A DNA stretch of 64,000 bases from Mycobacterium sp. ENV421 (lineage in GTDB: Bacteria; Actinomycetota; Actinomycetes; Mycobacteriales; Mycobacteriaceae), in assembly GCF_002887815.1 (NCBI RefSeq), contig NZ_PDHO01000014.1, positions 1 through 64,000 of the forward strand. Direction: 5' to 3'. Position numbers and translations under genes: made by a program. Position 1 is the first letter of the stretch. Each line of letters starts with the position of its first letter. Below the pieces are notes generated by a model that made no database searches, was not told the DNA's origin, and saw only the letters and a list, made by a program, of their open reading frames with translations. Positions 32,990 to 40,608 of the stretch are shown here, in pieces.

Positions 32990-33331
32990 CTAATCCGGCG
33001 GCTGGTCGAGTAGGTTGTTGCGCCGCGCGTCCTGCTGCGCGCGGAGCGCCTTGATGTCGTAGCGGGGGTCACCGTCCAGGTCGAAGACGGCTCGGTTCGA
33101 GGTGGCGTCCCATCGCACCCCCACGATGTCGCCCACCGCGGGCTTCAATCCGCCGACGGTGAACGTCTCGGTGATCTCGACGCGGACCGGTGCGGCGCCC
33201 GGAGGATGAACGTCGACGACGAATTGGTACTTGCGGTAGTCGTTGGTCGCGATCTTGGCGGCCTGCTGCGCGTGCACGACGGTCGCCTGACACTGTTGTC
33301 CGCGTCGACGCACCCGCCAGCTGTCGAACAT
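32990..33331 (-). CDS. Conserved hypothetical protein with a small beta domain
   Basis: This 113-aa protein is not one I recognise. It reads as mostly beta strands (ATVVHAQQAAKIATND, YQFVVDVHPPGAAPVRVEITETF, VGDIVGVRWDATSNRAVFDLDGD) with a charged helical tail rich in R and Q. No signal peptide or transmembrane segment is visible. It lies between an MBL-fold hydrolase gene and an SDR gene on the same strand. The composition and codon use look like its neighbours. Confidence 0.7.
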   Translation of the reverse strand: MFDSWRVRRRGQQCQATVVHAQQAAKIATNDYRKYQFVVDVHPPGAAPVRVEITETFTVGGLKPAVGDIVGVRWDATSNRAVFDLDGDPRYDIKALRAQQDARRNNLLDQPPD

Positions 33332-33364
33332 CAGTTGGTCAATTCGCCTGTCCGCCTTGTGCGC

Positions 33365-34003
33365 TCAGAACCGGAACGAATTCTCTTCCGGCAGCACCCG
33401 GAAATCCGTGTCGGTCATCTCGGTGAGCCGACCGTAGTAGATGCCGCGCGCCTCCGGAGCCACCACCCCCTGATGGATCGGAACCGCGTGCTCCGGCGCG
33501 ACCGCCCGCAGATAGTCCACCGCCTCGGAGATCTTCATCCACGGGGCGGCCGCCGGGGTGGCCAGCACATCCACCGGCTCGCCGGGGACGAACAGCGCGT
33601 CACCGGGGTGCATGAGCCGGGCCGGGTGCTCGGCGTCGCCGACCAGATACGAGATGTTGTCGATGACCGGAATCTCCGGATGGATTACGGCGTGGCGCCC
33701 GCCCACCCCGCGGATGGTCAGCCCGGCCACGTTCAGCTCGTCGCCGACCTGCACGGCGCGCCAGGGTTCGCCGAGCTCGGCCGCGGTCGCCGGATCGGCG
33801 TAGAGCACCGCGTTCGGGTTGGCCTCCACCAGCGCAGGCAGCCGTTCGCGGTCGGCATGGTCGGGATGCTGGTGGGTGATGAGGATCGCCGACAGACCGG
33901 TCACGCCCTCGAAGCCGTGCGAGAAATTACCCGGATCGAACAGCACGGTGGCGCCGTCGAACTCGGCGAGAAGACATGAATGCCCGAAATGCGTCAGCTC
34001 CAT
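33365..34003 (-). CDS. Metallo-beta-lactamase-fold metal-dependent hydrolase
   Basis: The 212-aa protein starts MELTHFGHSCLLAEFDGATVLFDPGNF and has the metal motif ILITHQHPDHADRE (HxHxDH), then GGRHAVIHPEI and LMHPGDALFVPG, the pattern of small UPF0173/UlaG-like MBL hydrolases. Substrate unknown. Start 34003 is preferred because the family begins at MELTHFGHSC; upstream in-frame ATGs are antisense to the secreted-protein gene. It is divergent from that gene, with 37 bases between start codons. Confidence 0.87.
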   Translation of the reverse strand: MELTHFGHSCLLAEFDGATVLFDPGNFSHGFEGVTGLSAILITHQHPDHADRERLPALVEANPNAVLYADPATAAELGEPWRAVQVGDELNVAGLTIRGVGGRHAVIHPEIPVIDNISYLVGDAEHPARLMHPGDALFVPGEPVDVLATPAAAPWMKISEAVDYLRAVAPEHAVPIHQGVVAPEARGIYYGRLTEMTDTDFRVLPEENSFRF

Positions 34004-34040
34004 GCTTACGATTGTGCGCGCACTGGAAGGCGTCGAATAC

Positions 34041-34691
34041 ATGCGGTTGGTCATCGCGGTGATGCTGGTGGCCTGCGGGCTCACCATCCCGCCGCACGCT
34101 GCCGCCGATCCCGACACCTGCCCGCCCAACTGCGACCGCATTCCGGACGCGGCATGGATAGCCCCCTGGGCGATACCGCTCAACGCCCGCTACACCTGGC
34201 CCCGGCTGGCCGGGGTGGCGGTCACCGCCGTCGCACCCCGGTTCCGGTTCGAGGAGCTGTGCCGAACACCGCCGGTGGCCCAGGACCCACGCGCCTACGC
34301 CGTCGCCGAACGCGCCTCCGTCGTCAACCCCGACGGCCAATGGCAGCTGCAGGCACAGGTGATGCACTGGCGAGGAGAGACCTGGCGCGGCGGCCAACTG
34401 GCGCAGGACGTCTTCCACGCCGCGGTCGCCGCGCTGCGGTCCTGCCAGCGCACCAACCCGACAGCGTCGCCGTCGCTGACCGTCAACGAGCCCGACCGGA
34501 TGGCCGCGGTGATCAGCGGTCCGGTGATCCTGCGCCAGTACGTGGTGGCCAATCCGGCCAACAGCACGGTGACCGAGCTGGCGATGTGGTCAACCGCACC
34601 GCCGCAGACCCCATGGCCGATGGCCAGCGACGACAACCTGCTCGACGCCCTCGGCGCGCCGCTGTGCACCGCCTACATCGGGTCCTGCTGA
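34041..34691 (+). CDS. Secreted conserved hypothetical protein
   Basis: The 216-aa protein begins with a Sec signal peptide, MRLVIAVMLVACGLTIPPHAAAD, with likely cleavage after AAA. The mature part has four or more cysteines (TCPPNC, LCRTPP, SCQRTN, LCTAYIGSC), suggesting disulfides outside the membrane. No domain is recognised. It lies directly upstream of purS-purQ, 54 bases apart. An in-frame ATG at 34002 would spoil the signal peptide. Confidence 0.75.
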   Translation: MRLVIAVMLVACGLTIPPHAAADPDTCPPNCDRIPDAAWIAPWAIPLNARYTWPRLAGVAVTAVAPRFRFEELCRTPPVAQDPRAYAVAERASVVNPDGQWQLQAQVMHWRGETWRGGQLAQDVFHAAVAALRSCQRTNPTASPSLTVNEPDRMAAVISGPVILRQYVVANPANSTVTELAMWSTAPPQTPWPMASDDNLLDALGAPLCTAYIGSC

Positions 34692-34745
34692 TGAGCCGCC
34701 GGTAGAGTTACACCGCAACATTCGCCGACGTCAGCAGGAGCGCCT

Positions 34746-34985
34746 GTGGCCCGAGTAGTGGTCAACGTGATGCCCAAAGCCGAGATCCTCGACCCGCAAG
34801 GTCAGGCGATCGTCGGCGCACTGGGCCGGCTGGGACACACCGGCATCTCGGATGTCCGGCAGGGCAAGCGATTCGAGCTCGAGGTCGACGATTCGATCAG
34901 CGACTCGGCGCTCGCGGAGATCGCCGAATCGCTGCTGGCGAACACCGTGATCGAGGACTGGTCGGTCACCCGGGAACAAGGGTGA
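34746..34985 (+). CDS. purS: Phosphoribosylformylglycinamidine synthase subunit PurS
   Basis: The 79-aa small subunit bridges PurQ and PurL in the actinobacterial three-part FGAM synthase, probably channelling ammonia. It reads ARVVVNVMPKAEILDPQGQAIVGALGRLG and GKRFELEVDD, as in other PurS proteins. The GTG is preceded by AGGAG, so unlike most pur genes here it has a leader and a ribosome binding site. The stop overlaps the purQ start by four bases. Confidence 0.97.
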   Translation: MARVVVNVMPKAEILDPQGQAIVGALGRLGHTGISDVRQGKRFELEVDDSISDSALAEIAESLLANTVIEDWSVTREQG

Positions 34986-35659
34986 GCGCCCGGATCGGGG
35001 TCATCACCTTCCCCGGCACGCTCGACGACGTCGACGCCGCCCGCGCGGTACGGCTCGCCGGCGCCGAGGCGGTCAACCTGTGGCACGGCGACGCCGACCT
35101 CAAGGGCGTCGACGCCGTGGTGGTGCCGGGCGGCTTCTCCTACGGTGACTACCTGCGCTGCGGTGCGATCGCGAAGTTCGCGCCGGTGATGGGCGAGGTG
35201 ATCACCGCCGCCAAGGCCGGTATGCCGGTGCTCGGCATCTGCAACGGCTTCCAGGTGCTCTGCGAAGCCGGACTGCTGCCCGGCGCGCTGACCCGCAACG
35301 CCGGGCTGCACTTCATCTGCCGCGACGTCTGGCTGCGGGTGGATTCGATCACCAGTGCATGGACGTCGCGGTACGAATCCGGCGCCGAACTGCTGGTCCC
35401 GCTGAAGTCCGGGGAGGGCCGCTACGTGGCCGGCGAGGCTGTGCTCGACGAACTCGAAGGCGAAGGCCGGGTGGTGTTCCGCTACGCCGAGAACCTCAAC
35501 GGCTCGATGCGCGACATCGCCGGGATCAGCTCCGCCAACGGCCGGGTCGTCGGGCTTATGCCGCACCCCGAACACGCCACCGAAGCGCTGACCGGCCCGT
35601 CCGACGACGGGCTCGGCATCTTCTACTCCGCGCTGGACGCGGTGCTGGCGGCCAGCTAG
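34982..35659 (+). CDS. purQ: Phosphoribosylformylglycinamidine synthase subunit PurQ (glutaminase)
   Basis: The 225-aa class I glutamine amidotransferase supplies ammonia to PurL. The nucleophile Cys lies in GICNGFQVLCEAGLLPGAL, and the catalytic His/Glu pair in MPHPEHATE. GGFSYGDYLRCGAIAKF is also conserved. The GTG start overlaps purS (GTGA). The stop codon overlaps the 3' end of the convergent encapsulin gene by four bases. Confidence 0.97.
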   Translation: MSARIGVITFPGTLDDVDAARAVRLAGAEAVNLWHGDADLKGVDAVVVPGGFSYGDYLRCGAIAKFAPVMGEVITAAKAGMPVLGICNGFQVLCEAGLLPGALTRNAGLHFICRDVWLRVDSITSAWTSRYESGAELLVPLKSGEGRYVAGEAVLDELEGEGRVVFRYAENLNGSMRDIAGISSANGRVVGLMPHPEHATEALTGPSDDGLGIFYSALDAVLAAS

Positions 35660-36453
35660 GCGGTCAGCGCGACCGACGCCTCAGCGGTGTAGCACAGGAA
35701 CGTCAGCGTTTCCTCCAGGTACAGCTGGACCGTCTCCGCGTCATGGCTCAGGTAGCCGATCGCGACATCGGTGCCCAGCTGCAGGTCGAAATCGCCGCCG
35801 CGGGTGCTCAGCAGGAACGCGCCGTCGATCGCGGGCGCCCAGATGATCTCGCCATCCACCAGCCGGTTGAGGTGCTCGCGGATCGGATAGCCGTGCTCGG
35901 TGGTCTCGCTGACCTTGGTGTAGGCGTCGGCGGACAGCAGCACCGAGTACGGACCGTCCACACCGGCCAGCCGCAGCTCAGACAGGGCCTGGGCGAAGAC
36001 GTCGGGATACTCGCGGGCGTCCTCCGGCAGGGCCAGCGCCGGGTTGGAGCTGCACGTCCGGATGCCGTCGATCGACGCGTCGGCGTACCCCTCGAAGATC
36101 GCACGGTCCTCGATGAACGCCAGCTTCTTGGCCGCGGCTTTGACCGGATCCCAGTCCGAGTCCTGCGCGCCGCGCTCCACGTCGTCGATTGCGGTGCGCG
36201 ACACCGTGAACGGCACCCGCAGCCGAACCAACGGCTTGGATTCCCGAAGGTGCGCGAGCACGCCGTCGGCCGGCGCTGCCACGTCGCGCAGATGACCGGT
36301 GCTCACCGCGGCCGTCACCGGACCGCCCGGCTCACTGACGTCGACGACGCGACGACCGGCGATATGCCGCTTGAACGTCCGGCTGGCCTCCAATTCGATT
36401 TCGCTCCAAGCCGATTCGGTGATCGGAGCGAGCTCGCGGTAGAGGTTGTTCAT
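35656..36453 (-). CDS. Encapsulin nanocompartment shell protein (Cfp29-like)
   Basis: The 265-aa HK97-fold shell protein starts MNNLYRELAPITESAWSEIELEASRTFKRHIAGRR, a hallmark of family 1 encapsulins such as M. tuberculosis Cfp29 (Rv0798c). Other conserved parts are LVRLRVPFTVSR, KKLAFIEDRAIFEG and GTDVAIGYLSHDAETVQLYLEETLTF. Sixty copies typically assemble into a shell of about 24 nm. The ATG shares one base with the stop of the upstream DyP peroxidase gene, so shell and cargo are co-translated. No transmembrane segment is visible. Confidence 0.96.
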   Translation of the reverse strand: MNNLYRELAPITESAWSEIELEASRTFKRHIAGRRVVDVSEPGGPVTAAVSTGHLRDVAAPADGVLAHLRESKPLVRLRVPFTVSRTAIDDVERGAQDSDWDPVKAAAKKLAFIEDRAIFEGYADASIDGIRTCSSNPALALPEDAREYPDVFAQALSELRLAGVDGPYSVLLSADAYTKVSETTEHGYPIREHLNRLVDGEIIWAPAIDGAFLLSTRGGDFDLQLGTDVAIGYLSHDAETVQLYLEETLTFLCYTAEASVALTA

Positions 36454-37475
36454 CAGGACTGTCCTTTCAGGCTGCCGATCGCCAATGAGCCGTCGGAGGT
36501 GGGGGCGGGTGCCGGGGGAGCTGTGTCGACGTCGCCGAAGCCCGGCATCGGCGGCGGATCGTTGAGGAAATCGGTGAGGGGGGTGAAGAACAGGGTGCCG
36601 GTGACGGCGGTGGAGAAATCCAGGATCCGGTCGGTGTTCCCGGGCGGGTCGCCGATGAACATGTTCTCCAACATCTTCTCGGTGACGGCCGGGGAGCGCG
36701 AATAGCCGATGTAGTACGTGCCGAACTCGGCTTTGCCGATCTCCCCGAACGGCATGTTGTGCCGCAGGATCTTGAGCTCGTTGCCATCGGCGTCTTCGAT
36801 GACGTTGAGCGCGATGTGGGAGTTGGCCGGCTTCACGTCGTCGTCCATCTCGATGTCCTCGAGTTTGGAACGTCCGATGACGCGTTCCTGTTCGGTCACC
36901 GACAGCGATTCCCACGACGCCATGTCGTGCAGGTACTTCTGCACGTGCACGTAACAGCCGCCGGCGAAATCCGGGTCCTCGTCCCCGATTTGGCTGGCGC
37001 TCACCGCAACCGGACCGTCCGGATTCTCGGTGCCGTCGACGAAGCCGAGCAGATCGCGGTTGTCGAAGAACTTGAAGCCGTGCACCTCGTCGACGATCGT
37101 GATCGCCCCCGCCATCGCCTTGGCGACCCGGCCGGCCAGCTCGAAGCAGACGTCGAGCACCTCGGCGCGGATGTGGAACAACAGGTCACCCGGAGTGGAC
37201 GGGGCGTGGTGGCGGGCGCCGTGCAGCTCGACGAACGGGTGCAGATCCTTCGGACGCGGCCCGGAGAACAGGCGATCCCACGCCTGCGATCCGATCGACG
37301 TCACCATCGAGAGGTGCTTGGACGGATCGCGAAAGCCGATCGCCCGGACCAGCCCGGCGAGGTCGGGCAGCGCGTCGTGCACTGCGGCCTCGCCGCCGTC
37401 GTCGATCGTGGCCACCAGGAAGATGGCGGCAGGTGTCAGGGGAGCCAGTACCGGTTGCGGTAGCGGGGTGGGCAC
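36453..37475 (-). CDS. Dye-decolorizing (DyP-type) heme peroxidase, encapsulin cargo
   Basis: The 340-aa peroxidase carries the DyP signature GFVDGTENP (catalytic Asp), the proximal-histidine region ANSHIALNVIEDADG, and ILRHNMPFGEIGKAEFGTYYIGYSR. The C-terminus ends DGSLAIGSLKGQS after a proline/alanine-rich linker. This is the cargo-loading peptide type (xDGSLxIGSLKG) that docks the enzyme inside the encapsulin shell. It uses H2O2 to oxidise substrates and is linked in M. tuberculosis to resistance to oxidative and acid stress. It is the first gene of the operon; the aminopeptidase gene is divergent. Confidence 0.96.
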   Translation of the reverse strand: MPTPLPQPVLAPLTPAAIFLVATIDDGGEAAVHDALPDLAGLVRAIGFRDPSKHLSMVTSIGSQAWDRLFSGPRPKDLHPFVELHGARHHAPSTPGDLLFHIRAEVLDVCFELAGRVAKAMAGAITIVDEVHGFKFFDNRDLLGFVDGTENPDGPVAVSASQIGDEDPDFAGGCYVHVQKYLHDMASWESLSVTEQERVIGRSKLEDIEMDDDVKPANSHIALNVIEDADGNELKILRHNMPFGEIGKAEFGTYYIGYSRSPAVTEKMLENMFIGDPPGNTDRILDFSTAVTGTLFFTPLTDFLNDPPPMPGFGDVDTAPPAPAPTSDGSLAIGSLKGQS

Positions 37476-37517
37476 CGTCTGACCCTAACGAAAATGACGT
37501 CGGCGATGATGGTGATC

Positions 37518-38789
37518 ATGTCCACAGCTGCCAGCGCGCGGGGATTGTGCGAATTCATCGACGCGTCGCCGTCGCCGTTCCACGTCTGCCAGACGGCGGC
37601 GCAGCGGCTACGCGACGCGGGCTACACCGAACTGGCCGAAACCGATCGGTGGCCCGACCGGGGCGGCCGGTTCTTCACGGTGCGGGCCGGATCGCTGGTG
37701 GCCTGGAACAGCGGCGGCGACAATCGGCCGTTCCGCATCGTCGGCGGCCACACCGACAGCCCGAACCTGCGCGTCAAACAGCATCCGGACCGGGTGGTGG
37801 CCGGCTGGCAGGTGGTCGCGCTCGAACCGTACGGCGGGGCGTGGCTCAACTCGTGGCTGGACCGCGACCTCGGGATCAGCGGGCGGCTCTCGATACGGGA
37901 CCGCGGCGCCGACGGCGGGGTGTCGCACCGGCTGGTGCGCATCGACGCCCCGATCCTGCGGGTGCCGCAGCTGGCCATCCACCTCGCCGAAGACCGCGCA
38001 GCGGTCAAGCTCGATCCGCAACGCCACGTGAACGCGGTCTGGGGGCTGGGTGACACGCCACGGTCGTTCCTGTCCTACGTCGCCGAGCACGCCGGGGTGA
38101 ACCCGGCAGACCTGTTGTCGGCCGACCTGATGACCCACGACCTGACCCCGTCGGCGCTCATCGGTGCGGATGGCGAGTTCGTCAGCGCACCCAGGCTGGA
38201 CAATCAGGGCACCTGCTACGCCGGGCTGGAGGCGTTCCTGGCCGCCGAGCCGCACGGTTACCTGCCGGTGTTGGCACTGTTCGACCACGAGGAGGTCGGC
38301 TCGACCTCGGATCACGGCGCCCAGTCCGATTTGCTGCCGACCACGCTGGAACGCATCGTGCTGGCCGCCGGTGGTGACCGCGAGGATTTCCTGCGCACGC
38401 TCACCGCGTCCATGGTGGCCTCCGGCGACATGGCGCACGCGACCCATCCCAACTACCCCGACCGGCACGAACCCGGTCACCTGATCGCCGTCGACGGCGG
38501 CCCGGTGCTCAAGGTGCAACCGAACCTGCGCTACGCCACTGACGGCCGGACCGCGGCCGCATTCGAACTGGCCTGCCGGCAGGCGGGTGTGCCGCTGCAG
38601 CGCTACGAGCACCGCGCCGACCTGCCGTGCGGCTCGACGATCGGGCCCATGACGTCGGCGCGCACCGGCATCCCCACCGTGGACGTCGGGGCGGCCCAGC
38701 TGGCCATGCACTCAGCCCGCGAACTGATGGGTGCGGCCGACATCATCGCGTATGCCGCTGCGCTGCAAGCATTTCTGGCGCCGCGGTAG
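37518..38789 (+). CDS. M18 family aminopeptidase
   Basis: The 423-aa cytosolic metallo-aminopeptidase has the zinc-site motifs FRIVGGHTDSPNLRVK, SAPRLDNQGTCYAGLEAFL, ALFDHEEVGSTSDHGAQSDLL and MASGDMAHATHPNYPDRHEP. It matches M. tuberculosis Rv0800 in position. M18 enzymes usually remove N-terminal acidic residues. Several in-frame starts exist (37494, 37506, 37518); 37518 gives MSTAASARGLCEFIDASPSPFH and is preferred. It is divergent from the DyP-encapsulin operon. Confidence 0.94.
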   Translation: MSTAASARGLCEFIDASPSPFHVCQTAAQRLRDAGYTELAETDRWPDRGGRFFTVRAGSLVAWNSGGDNRPFRIVGGHTDSPNLRVKQHPDRVVAGWQVVALEPYGGAWLNSWLDRDLGISGRLSIRDRGADGGVSHRLVRIDAPILRVPQLAIHLAEDRAAVKLDPQRHVNAVWGLGDTPRSFLSYVAEHAGVNPADLLSADLMTHDLTPSALIGADGEFVSAPRLDNQGTCYAGLEAFLAAEPHGYLPVLALFDHEEVGSTSDHGAQSDLLPTTLERIVLAAGGDREDFLRTLTASMVASGDMAHATHPNYPDRHEPGHLIAVDGGPVLKVQPNLRYATDGRTAAAFELACRQAGVPLQRYEHRADLPCGSTIGPMTSARTGIPTVDVGAAQLAMHSARELMGAADIIAYAAALQAFLAPR

Positions 38790-38795
38790 CTGCGC

Positions 38796-39188
38796 TCAGC
38801 CGGGGAACTCGGCCGGGTCGTAGCGGATGACGTTCTCCACCACGATGCCGTCGCGGGTGCGCACCCGGTCGATGCCACGGATGCGGAACGGCCCGCCTGG
38901 ACCTGTCGCCGTTCCGACGTAATGCAGGAACACCAGCTCCTCGTTTGCCGAGTCGCCGGGAACCGTTGCGCTGTCGATCAATTCGAGCCGCAGGTCGGGG
39001 TAGGCCGTCAGGAGATCGGCGATCTTCTGGGTGTAGCCGTCGAGGCCCCGAACCGGTTCGGGGTGTCCGGGCCAGTATCCGACGATGTCGTCGGCCAGGA
39101 TGACCTGGCCTGCTGACAACTCGGGCGCGGCCCAGAAGGCGGCCCACATCTGCGCGCTGAACGTGTGCGTGGTCTGGATATCGGTCAT
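38796..39188 (-). CDS. NTF2/SnoaL-like protein
   Basis: The 130-aa single-domain protein has the SnoaL-like pattern ILADDIVGYWPGHPEPVRGLDGYTQKIADLLTAYPDLRLELID, then FLHYVGTATGPGGPFRIRGIDRVRTRDGIVVENVIRYDP. The fold supports isomerase, cyclase or dehydratase chemistry, but no function can be assigned. The start at 39188 (MTDIQTTHTF) has GGAGG (reverse complement of CCTCC) upstream. It is convergent with the aminopeptidase gene and divergent from the antiporter. Confidence 0.82.
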   Translation of the reverse strand: MTDIQTTHTFSAQMWAAFWAAPELSAGQVILADDIVGYWPGHPEPVRGLDGYTQKIADLLTAYPDLRLELIDSATVPGDSANEELVFLHYVGTATGPGGPFRIRGIDRVRTRDGIVVENVIRYDPAEFPG

Positions 39189-39335
39189 GGTCGGCCTCCT
39201 GCGTCGGGCGCTCGGTGTCGGGCGCGTCACCGCCAGCCTGTCGCCGCCGCTGCGGGCGCTCAATTACCCGCGAGGTCATGCCGGGTCACCCCGGCGCGCG
39301 CACGCCGGGTGTCTGCGGAAAGATGCGTTGCTGTG

Positions 39336-40598
39336 GTGCAGTCGCTGATCGCGCTCTCGGTGGTGCTGGCGGTCTGGGCGCTGCTGGCCCGCCCGATGCA
39401 GCGGGGCCGGATCACCGCGCCGATCCTGCTGGTGGTCGTCGGGGCGGGCATCGAGTACGGCACCTACCACGCGGTGGCCGACACCTTGAACTCTCAGGTC
39501 GCCCAACACCTTGCGGAACTGATCCTGGCGGTGCTGGTGTTCGTCGACGCCACCGACGTGCGCGGCGGGCTGTTGGGCCGCGACCCGCGCTCGGCGTTGC
39601 GGTTGCTGGGTGTCGCGCTGCCGCTCAGCATCGGGCTGGCCTTCGTCCTGGGCTGGTTGCTGCTGCCCGGGGTCACGTGGCCGGTGCTGCTCGTGCTGGC
39701 CTGCATCGTGGTGCCGACCGATTTCGCGCCCGCGTCCCGGATCCTGCGCGACGCGCGCATTCCCGAGCGGGTGCGCGACCTGCTCAACGTCGAGGCAGGC
39801 TACAAAGACGGAATCATCGCGCCGGTGTTGGTCTTCGCGCTGGCGCTGGCGTCGGGTCCCGACGACGAAGAGCCGCCGATGGACGCGCTCGCCGAGGCGC
39901 TTCCCGAGATCGGCATCGCCCTGCTCGTCGGCCCGGCGGTCGGCTGGCTACTCGGCAGGCTGGCCAACGCCGCCGACGGGCGCAACCTGATGACCGAGCA
40001 GTCCAAGCGGATCATCTACGTCGCCGCGCCGCTGCTGTCCTACTCGCTGAGTGTGGGCCTGGGCGGCAACGGGTTCGTGTCGGCGTTCCTGTGCGGGATG
40101 GCGCTGAACTATGTGCGCAAGGTCCGGCGAGCAGGAGCGGAGCGACCCGGGGATTTGGCTGAGGACAAGCACCGGGAACTGGAACTCATCGACGACGTGG
40201 CCGTGCTGCTGACAGCGTTCATGTGGTTCGTGGTGGCCGGGATCGGCGTGATCGCGCTGATGTCGGGCGGTGTCACGTGGGGCATCGTCGGTTACACGGT
40301 CGTCGCCGTGACCATCGTGCGGCTCATCCCGGTGATGTTCGCGCTGCTCGGATCGAGGATGGATTGGCGCGAACGGCTGCTGGTCGGCTGGCTGGGACCC
40401 CGGGGGACCACCTCGATCGTCTTCGGTCTGCTGGCGTTCAACGTGCTCGAAGGCGGCATCGAGAAGCAGGTGCTGTTGATCATGGTGCTGGTGGTGTTGA
40501 GCAGTGTGGTCGTCCACGGCCTGTCCGCCGCGGGCGTCGCGCACGCCTTCGCCCGCTCCCAGGCGCGACGACGCGGCGCTGCGCAGCTGCGCCACTAG
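39336..40598 (+). CDS. Cation:proton antiporter, CPA1 (NhaP-like) family
   Basis: The 420-aa integral membrane protein has about 12 hydrophobic segments. The CPA1 core is visible as IVVPTDFAPASRIL, with an Asp in the position of the usual transport Asp, LLNVEAGYKDGIIAPVLVF, and the late WLGPRGTTSIVFGLLAF. It would exchange Na+ or K+ for H+ across the plasma membrane. Start GTG 39336 (or 39333) is preferred to the upstream ATG, which precedes a non-hydrophobic arginine-rich stretch. Its stop codon overlaps the -10 hexamer of purL. Confidence 0.87.
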   Translation: MQSLIALSVVLAVWALLARPMQRGRITAPILLVVVGAGIEYGTYHAVADTLNSQVAQHLAELILAVLVFVDATDVRGGLLGRDPRSALRLLGVALPLSIGLAFVLGWLLLPGVTWPVLLVLACIVVPTDFAPASRILRDARIPERVRDLLNVEAGYKDGIIAPVLVFALALASGPDDEEPPMDALAEALPEIGIALLVGPAVGWLLGRLANAADGRNLMTEQSKRIIYVAAPLLSYSLSVGLGGNGFVSAFLCGMALNYVRKVRRAGAERPGDLAEDKHRELELIDDVAVLLTAFMWFVVAGIGVIALMSGGVTWGIVGYTVVAVTIVRLIPVMFALLGSRMDWRERLLVGWLGPRGTTSIVFGLLAFNVLEGGIEKQVLLIMVLVVLSSVVVHGLSAAGVAHAFARSQARRRGAAQLRH

Positions 40599-40601
40599 AC
40601 T
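40596..40601 (+). promoter_or_regulatory. -10 hexamer, near-leaderless purL promoter
   Basis: TAGACT overlaps the antiporter stop codon and ends 7 bases before the GTG of purL at 40609. No Shine-Dalgarno sequence separates them. Confidence 0.5.
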
Positions 40602-40608
40602 GTTTGGC

